In this document: one piece after another, positions 12,901 to 26,100 of the stretch | Position numbering within the stretch: position 1 is the stretch's first letter | Layout of the letters: the number at the start of each line of letters is the position of its first letter | Assembly: GCF_030463565.1 (NCBI RefSeq) | Contig: NC_134649.1 | Span: forward strand, 5,405,501-5,469,500 | Direction of reading: 5' to 3' | Source: Pelecanus crispus | Lineage: Eukaryota > Chordata > Aves > Pelecaniformes > Pelecanidae | DNA: 64,000 nt | The notes under the pieces: generated by a model | What the model was told of the DNA's origin: nothing | Seen by the model: only the letters and a program-made list of their open reading frames with translations | The model's database searches: none | Program-made: the position numbers and the translations under genes

Positions 12901-15900
12901 TTGCTCAGACTGCAGGAAAGATGTTAAGGGAAAAGAACAAATAGCATTTCTTGTAGTGCTAACATGGTCTGCATAGAGGTTGCTCCCAGTGAGCCTTCTT
13001 GTGCTGGCACGTTTTGGCATTGCTTTTTGTCGGTTGTTCACAAAGGTCCTCCTAGGCTTTAGGGTGCAATAGAGGGCCTGAAGTTAGATGCCCATGGTCT
13101 GGCTGAATGAAGCCATATTAATGACTTTGCTCACAAGCCCAGATGGGAGATTTCAGGTCAGGTTCTTCTCTGGTAGAGCTCCAATGAGTTCAGTGAAACT
13201 CTTCCAGAGCATTGACCTAACTAACCTAATGAGCAGTAATGCTCCTTGGAACTGAAACAATACTCTGCATCCAGAATTTTCAGACCCTGTAGAAACATGT
13301 GTGTGGGAATGGAGTGGGGGAACAGAGTGCAAATAACTCTGGGCATTGACATCCTTGGTCAAAGTTTAAAAATCACCTGTCTTGCTGCACACGCAGTCCC
13401 ATGTGACATGGTGCAGCTCTGCTGAGAAGGAGCTTAAGGGAATTCAGGGTTTGGAGCTTGTAACTCAGGCTCTTGGCAGAGGCAAGTATGTTATGCTTAA
13501 TTCATGTTTCAAGGTTATCTGACAATCTAGAAATTGATAAAACCACTTTTGAGAAGCTGAAAATTGGGGATCTTTTGGGCTGGATTCCAGTGCCTGTGAC
13601 TCTTGGAAGAAGGGCTGTGGCGCATAGACCTTAAAGTCTCAGCCTGGTCGCGATGGCTGCCTCAATTGCCTGCTGATTATCTGCCTTCGTTAGCACAGCA
13701 GATGGCTGTCAGTGTCCTGGTAATTCAAGTGGCCTCCCCAGCCATTTTTATAACTACACTTCAGGGACTAGATGTAGGTGCCAAGGTGACTGTTCCAGTT
13801 TTAAAGCCCAGTAAGATAAGATGATTGAGAAAGCTTTAAATAAAAGCTAACCTGTGGAAATCCCTTGACAAATCATCCGTTTGTGAACTTTTACTTCCTC
13901 TTGCATTGCCTTAATCTCCTCCATCAGACAGGCTAAAGAAAGTCCAAGGGTACAAGACAACTATTCTAATTTAGACCACCAACCTCATCCACATTAATAG
14001 CTGGGGCTGTTTGCAAAGGCCTTCTGCATGTGGGATAGCATGTGTCAGAGGGCTAAAACCTGGGGTTCCTTCCCAATGGAGTAAAAATATAACATAAAAA
14101 TGAGAAACTGTAAAATATTTCCTTCTGATAAATAAAGGGAGGAGCAGAGAAGAACCGTTGTGCAATGCAAAATGCAAATTCATGTCTCTACAGTCGGACT
14201 TCTTTGCCATCAGCAAAGGCCTATGCTAAACTTTAAGAGTACATTTTTGTCTGTACCATTGTCAGCAATTATTTTGTTTGGTATTTCTGATCACCGTAGG
14301 ATTGCAGGGGCATTTTAGTGTACCCGCAAGTATGCGAACTAATCTAATGAAGTCTGGTGGGCTGCTCACATGCCCCGTTACCAGATCAGGGCTGTACAGT
14401 CGGTGTTGTGAGGCTTAATGACTTTGCACAATGTTAAATGGTGCATCCTCTTGGAGAGAGGGTTCTGGCTCTTTTTCAAGATCTATAAATACTCTGAAAG
14501 TCAGCCTGATTCCTTGTGGAGGACTGTGGGCATGGCGCAGGCTGGGTGTGTGTACACGTGTGCTCTGCAGGGAGCTCCTCGCCTGGTACAGGGCCTGCAG
14601 TCAGCCAGTCTCCTTTGCTAAAGAGATGGTGGAGAACACCACAGAGAGAAACAGGCAGTTCCCCCATGCAGGATGGCTTTATTTACTTCTTCCGCTTTCA
14701 AGTACCTTACAAAAATGTCAAGAGGCCATTGAATAGCTCATCTGTGCCCCAGTGGGTGTCCTTCCCTCAGGTGGGGAGGATAATGTCCAGACCTGGGTCA
14801 GATGTAAGCAAGCTGAGTCTTTTGGAGAAGGACTGGGGATGTGAAGATGAGGAAAATATCCAGGATTGTGACTAACAGGTAGGGAGAGCTGTGAGACGTA
14901 ACAGCCATCATGTCACTGAATCTGCCTGGGAGCACACAGAGAAACGCAGGGGGGACTGCGAAGCTCTGCAGAGCGATGGGATACGACAGAAGTAGCCCTT
15001 GCACGTCAGATTTACCTGCCGAAGTTGTGAGAGAAAGAAATGATTACTGCAGCCTCCAGGAAATGCACTTTATTAATTTATTTTACTGCTTGTTAGCCAC
15101 AAGCAGGGGACTGAGAGCAAGCGCACGGCTGATGGCTGTTACTGGCCGGGCAGCCATCCGTCGGCTGTGGGTCTGTCTGCAGCGATGCGGCACGAAGAAG
15201 CGCACCCCGGCTACCATCAGCTCCAATAATGAAGTTCTCAAAATTGTTTTTATAGCAGACACTGACTAAGTCTTTTGGACTCCAAAGTAAATGCTGCTTC
15301 TGGAACTTCGCAGTGGATTTTTATTAGAGCCGGCTGAGGCTGGAGGAACAGCCCCTCTGACGTCAGAGGCTTTATATCAGGCCACTTCCATTTTTATTGT
15401 GCTCCTCTGGGCATTTAAGGCATTTCCGCTACATAGCAGATCTGGCTGGAACTGCTTCATTCCTTTCTGCTCTGATTTAAAGCAGATAAAAGTTCTTGCC
15501 TGTTGCCAATTCCTAGAACGTGTTTCAGTCTAATTTTAGGTATTATTTGGAGTTTATGTCAGTGGATATTTAGTTCTCTGGAGCATGAACCTTGGGCAGA
15601 CCAGGTTTCCCATAAATAAGAGAGCAAAGATGCTGAGCCTAGTCTGTTGCTGGAGATATACGATCACACTCCCTGTCTCTGTGTGTCGTAAAATGTGTGG
15701 TGTTGCATCTGCTGGCTCCCGGCCAGGTGTTTTGAGTCTGCTTAGCTGTGGCTAGACTTGTTGCATGTGTTCTTCATTCATCACAAGCCATGTCTGAACT
15801 TGGCAAGTGCTGCCTAGGCCATGGGCGGCAGCTCTGCCAGGTGAGCCATTAGCGGCTGCTCTCGGCTGGAAGTCCTCTTCCTGCAGATCTTGAACGCAAT

Positions 15901-18900
15901 TCAACCGTGCTAAACAGCAAACCGCAGCTACGCTCACGTGCGTGCAGTAGTGGAAACAGTTTGACACGCAAATCAGAAATGTCACTTCATTTAGTCAACG
16001 ACTCTTGGCTGAGAAAGATCTGGACTTGTGCTCGGACCTGCAAGAGACCAGATGGCTAATGTGGTCATCAGCCATTGCACCGTAATCCCACATCAAAACT
16101 TGGCTTTCCACAGAGGTCTGTGAACAGGAGTGAAATGTAGAATGTTAAATACAAAGCAAAGCAGAACCACTCCATTATAACCTGCAGTGATGGGAATTCA
16201 GTGCTGCTTTTAAGCAGCAGGGTTCTTAACTCCAGGCTTTTTCTATTTGGTTTTATTTCCCAAACCCTGCATTATCTTGTTAGGAGAGACATTATTTCCC
16301 TTTGGTAATTTCTCTTCCCTTCCTCAACTCTCCCGCATTTTTTAAGCTCGCAGTGGGGAGAATAAAATATATGGTTGTTGGAGCTCTGTCTGTCTTTATT
16401 TCCCCCCTTTCCTAATTCTTCAACTCATCATGTTAAAATAGCACTAATTAAATCTGTTCTCACTTAAAATGCAGCCCTGCCTTCAGTAGGCAAAATTACA
16501 TCTGGACTCTCCTTGAATCGGTCTAACCTTGGCAATATTTCAACAGAAATCAGTGGCACTACGCTGGGGTAAGACTGGTGTCGATAGATCAGAGTCAGGC
16601 CTCTGGTTATTTGAGTTACACGCAGCCAGCACGCTACTATCTGTCAGAGTTTGTTAGCTCACATGCGAGGTTATGTGAGCGCAAGTACGTTGCTCGTCTG
16701 GGTCAACTCTGGCTCAACACCAGATCAGCCAGCTAGGAGGGGGAACTGCAAGGAGCCGTTCGGATCCTCCCACTGCTCTGCTGTTTTGGAGAGGGTTTAT
16801 TAGCCTGGGAGTAGTGTCCAGCCCACGGTGGCTGTGTGCTGCACCCACATGAGAAAGTCTGTGGAAATAATAGAGCAAAGACACTGTCAGAGCTGGCAGC
16901 CTGAGTCCCTGTATTATTGCTTTTTGCTGTCAGGTTTATCCCAACCTTTCAATACCTACGTAATGAAAAACTGCTGGTAGATTCCTGTGCAAGCCTTTGG
17001 CTGGTGTGTATTAGGAGAGCGGTGAGCACTTCTTGGATCAAGTCTATTGTGGACGTCTCCTTGGAGGTAATATCCCAGCCACCTGAATTCAACATGTGCT
17101 TCCAGCTGGCTGTGGCACTTTTTCTCATGATCTGTCCTGGAGTCCTGTATTTCTGTACACAGCTGTCTTCCAGAAGTGGCTGGATTTAATGGCATGGGAA
17201 TTTTTTCCTCCTGCCAGAGGTTTTGGTACCAGTCTTTGCATTCCTTTCCAAAAGAAGAGGCAGAGAACTCTGCAAAGTCCACATGAGACTTTGCTGTTGC
17301 AGTCCACTCATAATATAGCAGCAATCTCAAATGCTGAGATAGATATGTAGTTAGTAAATAGCTTTGAGAATTCTTTGGAATAAAAGATACATATACTGTA
17401 TAAATTTAAGAGATCTAATTATTTTTATTGCTAGGTATGTGCTGAGCAACAGTGCTGGGGAAGATCACACATTGCCATTCTACGTCTCTTGGGATACAAT
17501 GGGAGACTTGCTTAGACCCAGGAAAAACTGCTTCTGTGCCTGCCTCTGATTCATGCTGCATAGTTAAATGCCATGGGAAGGCACTTCTAATACAAACACT
17601 TTTGTTTATAGGCAGACATTTAATTATCATATTACAGAATTCTCAGGACCAGCTGCCACATGAGATTTCTGGCTAGGACATTTAACATAAAATTAAAACA
17701 CAGCGTCACATGCCCATTTAGTTGAAAACCTGAGCACAGTATTTGCACTCTCCCGTTCTCTGTAAAGAGCTTCCTGGATGATATTTCTGTGCAGATTAGT
17801 CATGAGAAGTCGGCATGCTGTAAGCTTGATGACGTCTTTGTGACTGGATCAGAGAACAAATATTGTGATCTGTTCAGCATGGGCTCCCTGCGAGTGATTA
17901 AATTTCTTCTCCAAGGAATCTAGGTCATTTGCTAGGATTGGAGCACTGGTCATCTATGGAAAGGAAAAACCAAAGTGGATTGTTGCCATGCTTTTGAATC
18001 CAAAGTTTTATTGATAGTCCTGAATGCTTTGGGAAAATGCGTAATAGTCCCAGTACAATGTGGAAAATAGTGCTGCATGTTAATAACTCTATGTAAAGGA
18101 AAGCTTGGAAACCTAATCCTCATATGGTTTGCAAGATTGAATCCTTTCCTCAGGCAAGTAAGGATTATATTTGTGAGTAAGAATGTGCAGGGCCATGTTT
18201 TCTCTCCTCATCCCTCTCTGCATTTTCCTGCACCCGTCGCATCTGCCTGCTGGGTTGCATTCCTGGCTCCGATACTCTGTGTGCTCCATGTACTGCTCCC
18301 CTTTCCTTCTCTTCCTGCCAGTTCAATTTAGTCCCAGTGTCCAGGTCAAGATGTGCGTCCAGAATTCCAGCAAGGGCTCACTAATCGTGGGTAAACTCCC
18401 CAGAGGTCACTCAGGAATTTAGCTCCCTGTAAGTCCAAGAGCACAAGATTTCTGAAGCATCTAAGTCCTCTTCTGGTGCTCACCTGTCAACAGTGTCTAC
18501 AGGAGCTAGGTGCCCAGGTTTCTAAAACAGTGGCACTGGAAAACACAGTGATGGCGACAAACAGATCCCTTTTCTACAGATATAACCAAAAGGAGAAATC
18601 TGCTGGTGTCCTGGTCTGTTTTAGCATGCATTGTGAGGAAGTTAGCCTACGACTTCTTCCTACACCAAGAACAGGAGATGAACTGCCAGGAATGTTTCAG
18701 TAACAGATTTTTGGAACACAAAATCCCATTTGTCCTGTAGGGAAAGATTGTCTTAAATGCCATCTAAAAATTGCTAAGTGACACTGCCTTGCCACCGTGC
18801 TGTGCTATAGGATGGGTGAGAGTCAAACGCTCCAGATCAGGACATGTACTTCTCTTGGGATCTTCCATCCATTTTTACTTCTCACTCCTGTCCTGTCTGT

Positions 18901-19199
18901 GGGTCTGGTCTTTACCTATGAAGCCATAAACAAGCCAGAATGCTGCTCTGCTTCCATGTGATAAATCCATAGCTGTGGGACTCCCAGGAATAGGCGTGGA
19001 AGTTTATGACTTTGCTGGCTTTTGGGGGCTGTGGCTGGTGAGCCAGCTCTCTTGAATGAAAGCTGGAGCTATCTGGACTTGTGCACTTCTGTTCAAAATT
19101 CATGCGAGGCACAAAATGTGCTGTAACCTTTCAGCACTATCTCGGGGCTTCTCAGCAGTGTTGCCAAAATGTGGCCAAAGCAACGCAGCTTGGATGGCA
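6989..19199. other. Non-coding, nothing recognised
   Basis: No exon or transposon that I can identify. Homeodomain-like AT-rich motifs cluster at about 8650-8730 and 12245-12480; these are weak enhancer candidates. Confidence 0.7.
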
Positions 19200-19339
19200 G
19201 CCCTTGAGAGCTGCTTCGCTGAGAAGCTGCTGCTTCTGCTAGGCAGCATCTCCTGCCTCCAAAAATAGAGCCTGTCAGAGTTGCTTTGCTGAGAAGCTTC
19301 TGCTTCTGCTAGGCAGTGTCTCCTCCCTGAAAAAAAGCC
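19200..19339. repeat. 70-bp tandem duplication, two diverged copies
   Basis: Copy 1 (19200-19269) and copy 2 (19270-19339) align at a constant 70-bp offset and share the core GCTGAGAAGC and TGCTTCTGCTAGGCAG. Copies differ at scattered positions. Each contains the inverted repeat AGAAGC-N4-GCTTCT; only the loop differs (TGCT versus TTCT). Confidence 0.85.
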
Positions 19340-20004
19340 ACATTTAATATACCTCTCTCTTGTTTGGTAGGAAGCAGGAAGAGGAAGGCTGCTTCTGGCT
19401 TTGTAGATACGTTGCAGTAGCAGAACTGGTCTCTTTTTTTTCTTCAGCATGTGTAAAGCTGTCTGTTACCAGGATCCGTGGTCACCCTGGGCAATGGTCT
19501 TCAGGTCCACTGAGAGCGGGATGGGTGTTCAGGCTGCAAATGCGGCTTTACCAAGCTGCTTGCCTGGTGCTGTGACCTCTGAGCTCACCAGAGATGTAAA
19601 CACATCCAAGTGCAAACACTGAAAGTGAAAAAGGGAGCAGGGGAAGGAGAATCCTAAAGCATATGGGAGGGGGGCGCCATTTGTTTATTTTAATTTTTTT
19701 TAATTCCCTCCCCCTTTTATCCTGAGGTCATGAATTTTTTTTTTCCAGCAGTGTCATAGTCTGAAGAAATACATAAACACATACTGCTGTTGCAATATAA
19801 TTTGCTGCTGGAAACCATGTGAATGTTTTGAAAGACCAGGAGTTTCTTCACAGATCAGACCGATTAGTGTGTCTGAACTGTACTCAAATCACTAAGCATG
19901 TGCTTTGCATTGCCACACTGAATATGATGAAAAATGACCCATAGTCCACCAGCAACACAGTTCATTATTTGACACGCTAGGCAAGTGTCTTCAGATTTTG
20001 AAGA

Positions 20005-20063
20005 AAATACTTCAGAGATGGAAGATGGGAGAGGGAAATATACTTCAGAGATGGGAGAGGGAA
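20005..20063. repeat. Short imperfect tandem repeat
   Basis: ATACTTCAGAGATGG followed by a GGGAGAGGGAA block occurs twice; the first copy has a few additional bases (AAGAT) inside. Confidence 0.7.
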
Positions 20064-20934
20064 GGAAGGTAAATAAACGTAGAAAATACCCCCTGTAACA
20101 GCTGCAAGGCTGGTGACAGCTTGAAAAAAGTAGTCCAGGGACAGTTTTTCACAGCTGCAGTTTTTGTGACCTTAGAGTTGCAATAACCCTGGCATGCATC
20201 TTAGCAGAGTAGCAAACCCTGCCTTTGAAGCAGGCATCTCATTTCTGCTGTGCTTCTGAGGGAAGCCTGAAGTCTCTGTGAGTTTCTTAGCAGATGGGGC
20301 GAAGGGGACGTACAAAGGATGTACCTTCCAAGGCCGTATCAGAAGGATGAGACATGCAGTCTGTGAAGGAGCGTTGCAATCGCCGTTCCTGCTGGAAGCA
20401 GGAGCCCCGGACAGAGCTGAGTGCGGCTGGGGCAGTTGGTGGGATTGGACTTGCTGGTCTCCCAGTGAGAGTGCCTTCCGCATCTGTAGTCTGCTTTATT
20501 TGAGAAAAGAAAGAGCCGGTGCTTACTCATGTTAGCGTTTCTGGGATGCCGTCTGAGCTCAGATCGCTGTAGCTCAAAGTGGCCAGTGGGCTTGGAAAGG
20601 AGGGGATTTCACAGCATGCTTCTGTGGACGTGTCTTATTTGTCCTAGCTCTTTCCAGGAGTGAAAACTTTGAATTTCCGAGAAGTCAGGCTTTTCTTTAC
20701 AGTGCACTGAGATAGTTGTCTGGGGCTGCTGAGATATCACCCAGAAAATCTTTTCTGTGAGGTAACCTAAACCGCATAGACGTGGCTTGCAAGAAGGAAG
20801 TGCTTTTCCCCCAAAACCATCTCCAGTTCCCCTTTCACTTTGAGCACCTGCAGTGCTGACTCACTGCTGTAGGTGCTGTACGAGCTTGTACGCAATCCAT
20901 GAAGTTTCCGGGCTCTCAGAGCTGTGTGACCATG

Positions 20935-21065
20935 GGGGCTGGCGGCCGGCATGTCCGGGGCCAACCCACCAGCGAGCCCCGGCCGCGCCGTGCGGAGTGG
21001 CTGAGAGCATGGCTGGCTGCGGCCACGCGCACGGGTGGTGTGAAGGAACAGGGCATCCTCGACAC
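20935..21065. promoter_or_regulatory. Small CpG-rich patch
   Basis: A stretch including GGCGGCCGGCATGTCCGGGG and GGCCACGCGCACGGG is CpG-dense against AT-richer flanks. No exon recognised. Confidence 0.4.
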
Positions 21066-22570
21066 GTGAGGCTGATGTAAGCGCTTGTGGGTTTATGCAT
21101 CTCCGAGTCTCACTGTGGTTTTTGGTGGGGCTCTTTTTTGGTTTTATACGAGCTCTTTTTTCACAAAGTCTCGAGTTACTGCAGCCTCACAAACAAGATC
21201 ATGAAGAAAAGCTACGTAAGACTTGTAGGAAGTGATAGGACCACAGGTTGAAATTCTTCTTCTAGGAGAATTTCATAAAATTTCTCAAAATCAGAGAGTC
21301 ATCTTTATTTTAACACCTTATTTAACATAGAAGGTGTTAATGCTTTTTTTAAACAGAATAATTAAAACTGCTAAGTAGAATTTAAGACATAATTAAGGAC
21401 TTCCCTAGGATTATATTTGATAAATCTTATACTATTTTAAAAAATGTTCTCAGAAGATTATTCTGTTAAACCCTATCTAAATTCCAAACAACTTTTTCAC
21501 CAAGCAGTATTATTTCTAAATTCCACATCTTTTCAAAAATTTCATCTAAGTATTTTCAGCCAGTTATGCTTAGCATTGAGCCCTGTCAAATCTGGAAGAC
21601 TTGCTGTTTGTTACGCTCCTCTGTCAGGTCCTCATGATTTCAGCTGACTGCAATTAATAATAGTAATATTCAGTTTTAACTACTTGGGGTACATTTCTTG
21701 TTTTTCAGAGGTGTGTTTGGCACTTGCAGAAAGCTCCATTGACTCTCTAATCTTTCACTGGGGGGATTTATCGCGCTGGGTTCATACTCTAAGCTCTGTG
21801 GGACCAGAAGGGACTGGACTGCTTTGCTTCGCACAGAGCAATGACCACTTCAGCCCGAGAAATATTTATGCCTTCTCAGCTGGCCTGTGTGACTCTCAAA
21901 GCATTAACACGGCAGAGAGTTAAACGATATTTAAACTACTTTAGGATTCAGATGACTGCAAAAACCAAAACCTCTGTGGGCTCACATATGCTTCACCACG
22001 GTTGCAGCGCGCAGCCAGCAATCTGTGGAACAGCCCATCGCGGATGGAAACACAAACAAGGGCTGTCAGAAAATTTCTGTTCAAAGGTCAGCGGTAAATG
22101 ACAGACACTTAAATGTCTTTTTGTCTCTGTTCCACAAGCTGGAAAAGAATAGGATTGGATTTTGATCAAGAACTCTGTTTTATTCCCTCCAGTCATTAGC
22201 TCTGTGGTCTCCCATACCCTAAGACAAAGTATAGCTGATAGCAAAGGGAGGAGAGCTATGACAGTTCATTCGGGTTTTGGATTTTTTTGGAGTTCAGCTA
22301 TTTATATACAGTGAGCACCCTTGTCTTTGACTGGGGCTCAGCCTGTTTCTCCTGATGCTTTCTAATCTGCGACTGCCGCCCACCAGCCCGGCTGGCTCCT
22401 GAGCCGGACCCTCCATCAGGTATTAACCCCAGCTCCCTGCGTGCCCCGATGCTGTCGGCTGGGGCAGATCAACACGCAACCAGTGGACATGTGGGTTTTA
22501 TTATTATTTGATACGAGGGCACAGCAAAGGCCCTTCTGCAGGGAACCAATTTCTGTTCTGAACGGAGAGC

Positions 22571-22601
22571 CACGTGTGATCCTCACACCTCTGAGGTGTG
22601 G
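22571..22601. promoter_or_regulatory. Palindromic T-box-like site beside an E-box
   Basis: TCACACCT (22583-22590), CTG, then AGGTGTGG (22594-22601) are inverted T-box half-sites matching the Brachyury consensus AGGTGTGA at 15 of 16 positions. A CACGTG E-box starts 12 bp before. Function is inferred from the motif only. Confidence 0.35.
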
Positions 22602-22866
22602 AGAGGAGTCTCCTGGCCAGGATTGGGAGCGGAGTCACCCTAGCTGTGGGCTGAACCTGCAGGAGTGTGATCTTGACACACAGAATTGCAAGGACTGGGG
22701 ATTTGGGTTCTGGACTATTTAAGATAGATATCTTCCGAACCTTTCTGATGCAGTTTCAGATTATTTTGCCAATCTACCGTGTGAACATTTTTGGACAGTT
22801 AGAGTTGTGAGGCAAAAAAACCCCAGCCACCAAAACCAGCTTCCTTTTTGTGTTTTGGCTTGGTTG

Positions 22867-22889
22867 CTTTCTTTCTTTCTTTCTCTCTT

Positions 22890-22920
<31 letters not shown>

Positions 22921-22990
22921 CTTTCTTTCTTTCTTTCTTTCTCCTTCTTTCCCTCTTTCTCTCCTTCTCTCCTTCTCTTTCTTTCTTTTT
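22867..22990. repeat. Polypyrimidine/polypurine tract (CTTT)n/(CT)n
   Basis: 124 bp of pure C and T on the plus strand in mixed CTTT, CT and CCTT units. On the minus strand it reads as a lysine/glutamate/arginine-rich open frame, which is a by-product of the repeat. Confidence 0.95.
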
Positions 22991-23094
22991 AAATGAACAT
23001 CCTCTTTTAGAATAGGAAAGCAAGTTTGAGCTTGCATAATACAAGAGGCCTCACTTCTTGGGTAGGTTTCCAGGTTCCCCTCAGGACCCACACT

Positions 23095-23128
23095 TTATAT
23101 ATATATTTTTATATATGTATGTATATGC
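23095..23128. repeat. TA/TATG-rich microsatellite
   Basis: A run of TATATATA, then ATTTTTATATATG and TATG repeats. Confidence 0.75.
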
Positions 23129-26100
23129 TCATATAAACTAATAACTTTTCCAACCATCTCAGAGCTGTTAGGAAACTGTTTCCCTTGTGATTCAGAAATG
23201 AAAAACTTCTCTTTACAGAGCAGTAGCAGTGGATGTGCATGTAATCTTACATAGTGCCAAATGCCCTTCATACATGTTTCTAGCAAAGAGTTTCGTAGAC
23301 TTTTACCAGGCTCAAAATAAAAGAGACATGGGCTCACTGGCGCGTCTCCTCTCCATAGCAATATATACAATAACAGTGTCCCATCGCTTCATGTTAACCA
23401 GTGGGACATTGGTCGAGGGACTTATAGGGTCTGTCCCCCAGAAAGTCACCTGCTGCTCTGCCATCCGTGGGATGCCTGGGGCAGAAGGGCTGAGCTGGGG
23501 CATGAGGGTGGTCCCCTCTTCTCTCGTTCGCGGACTGCTTTGCAGATTAACTCCCTCTCTTGGAGGTTCCCATCCACTTTATGGTTCTGGTCACCACTTT
23601 TAACACCCAGATGGCTGCCTCAGATGCTTTTCTCTCTCTCCAGGCCACTTGCCCTCTCAGCAAAGTTCAGCCCTTTTTCTGCCTGCAGTAGGGTTGGTTT
23701 TGTCTGGATGGTCACATCCGGGAACAGTTTCAGCTGAAGAACAACATTTCCATATAGGGTCAGATTCTGCCACTATACTTGGCACCTCAGGATTATTCCC
23801 TGTTAGGGACCCCATGTGCAAGGTGCTGTACAAAAAGTAAGAAATACAGGTAGCTCCTGCCTCATGGACAGTGCAATCTAAGCTTCACAACACATTTTCC
23901 ATGTCAGCATTGCATTCTCTGCAGTGTGTTCTTGCCCTTCCTATGTCTTTATTAGATGATTAAGATCATCTTCAGGTGAGGATCAAAACGATCCAGTATC
24001 TTGCAGAACAGAAAGAAAATGTCAGTCATCTTTTAACTCAGAAGAAAAGTCCTTTTCATCTGCAAGAGGTACTTCATTTTCAAGAAAGCCTCATTTCTTC
24101 TCCTTACTGTCCACCCTTCCACAGTTCCATCATTATGTAGCACAGTATCGCACCCTTGTCCGCTCCAGTAGTTGAAGTGAGCAATGGAGGTGGTGTGTTT
24201 GGAGGTAATTAAAGGTTGCTGCTCTCAGTCCTCACCCAACAATGTACCCTTTGCACAATGTACCTTAGAGGAGACTTCACCCTGTGTTTTAGCGTCATTT
24301 GGTCATTTCACTTCTAATAGTCCTTCTACTTCCATTATATCCCCTGAGTAATGCCTGCCTGGAGGACAGTGCAATAAGTGACTTCTGCCTAATCTGATTT
24401 CTGATTCTTAGTGGCCTGGATAGACCAGCATTAGTTTGCTATTTCAATCTGATCCATCAGAGTCCTCTGGTGCACAGGGCTGCTCTTTTATATCACTTAC
24501 GTGGCAAAACCACAGCTTGATTCAGCTGGTCTCCAAAGCAAGGCCAACCAGGTCATGCGTGTGCAGAGCAGAGACGATTAACAGCCTCTGCTGTACCAAA
24601 CCCATTGCAGGAGCTGAGCAAAGAGGTCTGCTGTTGGCCAGAGCTGCTGGGGAGAAAAGGGGCCTCTGCGGGCTGTGAACAGGATGTGTGATGCAATGCA
24701 ATGATAACTGTTTATGCATTAAATTAATACTTTGTCGTCTGGATGCTGGCAGGATTCACTTGACCCTTTTATCACTAGTTCTGCAAATGGACTGTTTCTG
24801 AGTGCAACTTGAAACAGAAATCCCCCAAAAAGCATTGGTTTTAACATGTCTGATGGAAGTTACAATTAAGTCAGTCATCAGACATAGCTGAACAAGGTGA
24901 ACAGAGTGTCAAGGTGGGGATTGGCATGGCTTTTGGGATGGAAGATCATTACACTCTCCTTTATGGAGTGCTACACTTCTCCCTGCTGTCCAAACCCTTA
25001 CTGATGGATTGTAGTCTGGAAAGAGAGAAAACAGAAAAGAGGGAGGTACAGCGGTCTTTTCCTGAATTAAGGGACCTGAGTGGGGTGGAAAGAAGCTGCA
25101 TCTGCCATTCTATCAGAAGATCCTTCCTGGGAATTAGGTGAGGTTGGTAATGCTCTGGGGATATGCCAGACTTGTGGGCTCCCAAGCGTGGAAGGGTGTT
25201 GCAGTCAGACGTAGTCATTACCACCCACCTTTGCTGCAGAGCGGCTGGCTCAGGAAAGGCACAGTGGGGTAAATTACAATGCTGACAATGTAATGAGGCG
25301 AGGGTCAGGGTAGGAATAGCTTTGGGACCAGTGATTTGACTTGTTGGATTCTGGAAAAGATCTGCTTGGGTCTGATGGAATTTGCATATGTTCCCCATTC
25401 CCTTTGGGGTTTCCCTTTCTCATGGCTCCCTGTCAGACGTGCTCATGGCTCAAACCCAATGAAATTTCTTTCCTTGGCATTGCTAGACTGCATGTCCAAA
25501 CTGAGATCTGAAATTCCACCATTCTCCCTCGCTCTGTCCACCAGCCCCAACCTGCAAGAAAGCATGTGATCCTCCTTAACAGCTGTCAATTTGGTTAACA
25601 GGGCAGGAAGATGACGAAAACAACCCATTTCTTCCACAGTTCAACACGTATGTGGCTGACAGTGGTGACGTTTTATTTTTTTTGTCAGCAAGCAAGAAAC
25701 GGAGACATGGTTGAGCTGATTTTTCAAGGGCTGTGGTCTCAAAGACGTCTTGCAGCTTTGCAAACTCTTTTGCAAAATCCAAGAGCTTTGAAAACTCCTG
25801 GATACAGTTGTACAAATCTTGGAGCGGCATGTGCCAAAGCAAGTCGTTCTGCTGCCTGTGCCACCTGTTTAGAAAACGAAGCAGCTTGGTTTTCTAAACC
25901 TTGCCTGCCTGCCAAGCCCGAGGCTGAAGTAAGGGCATAGGTGTGAATGGGAAAAATTGCAGACTGGGAGAGGGTGGATCTTCCCATGAACTGTTGCCTG
26001 TCTCTCTCTGTCATACACCAGCATCAAAGGTCTCTGCTGTGACCTTTGAGGATGACTGAGCTTAGGATGACGATGAAACGGCCGTGTGAGAAATATCCCT

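Larger units (their letters stand above)
19340..22866. other. Non-coding, with a CpG patch and a T-box-like site
   Basis: Apart from the separately listed short repeat, CpG patch and palindromic site, nothing is recognised. Confidence 0.7.

Noticed and set aside
14910..15269. Plus-strand open frame of 119 codons
   Set aside because: No domain or family recognised, no flanking splice or codon-bias support; lengths like this arise by chance in 64 kb.
22774..23091. Minus-strand open frame rich in Lys, Glu and Arg
   Set aside because: It is the translation of the polypurine strand of a simple repeat.
26024..26049. Inverted repeat TCAAAGGTC-N8-GACCTTTGA (TCF/nuclear-receptor-like)
   Set aside because: Nine-base inverted repeats with short spacers are expected a few times by chance in 64 kb, and nothing else supports it.
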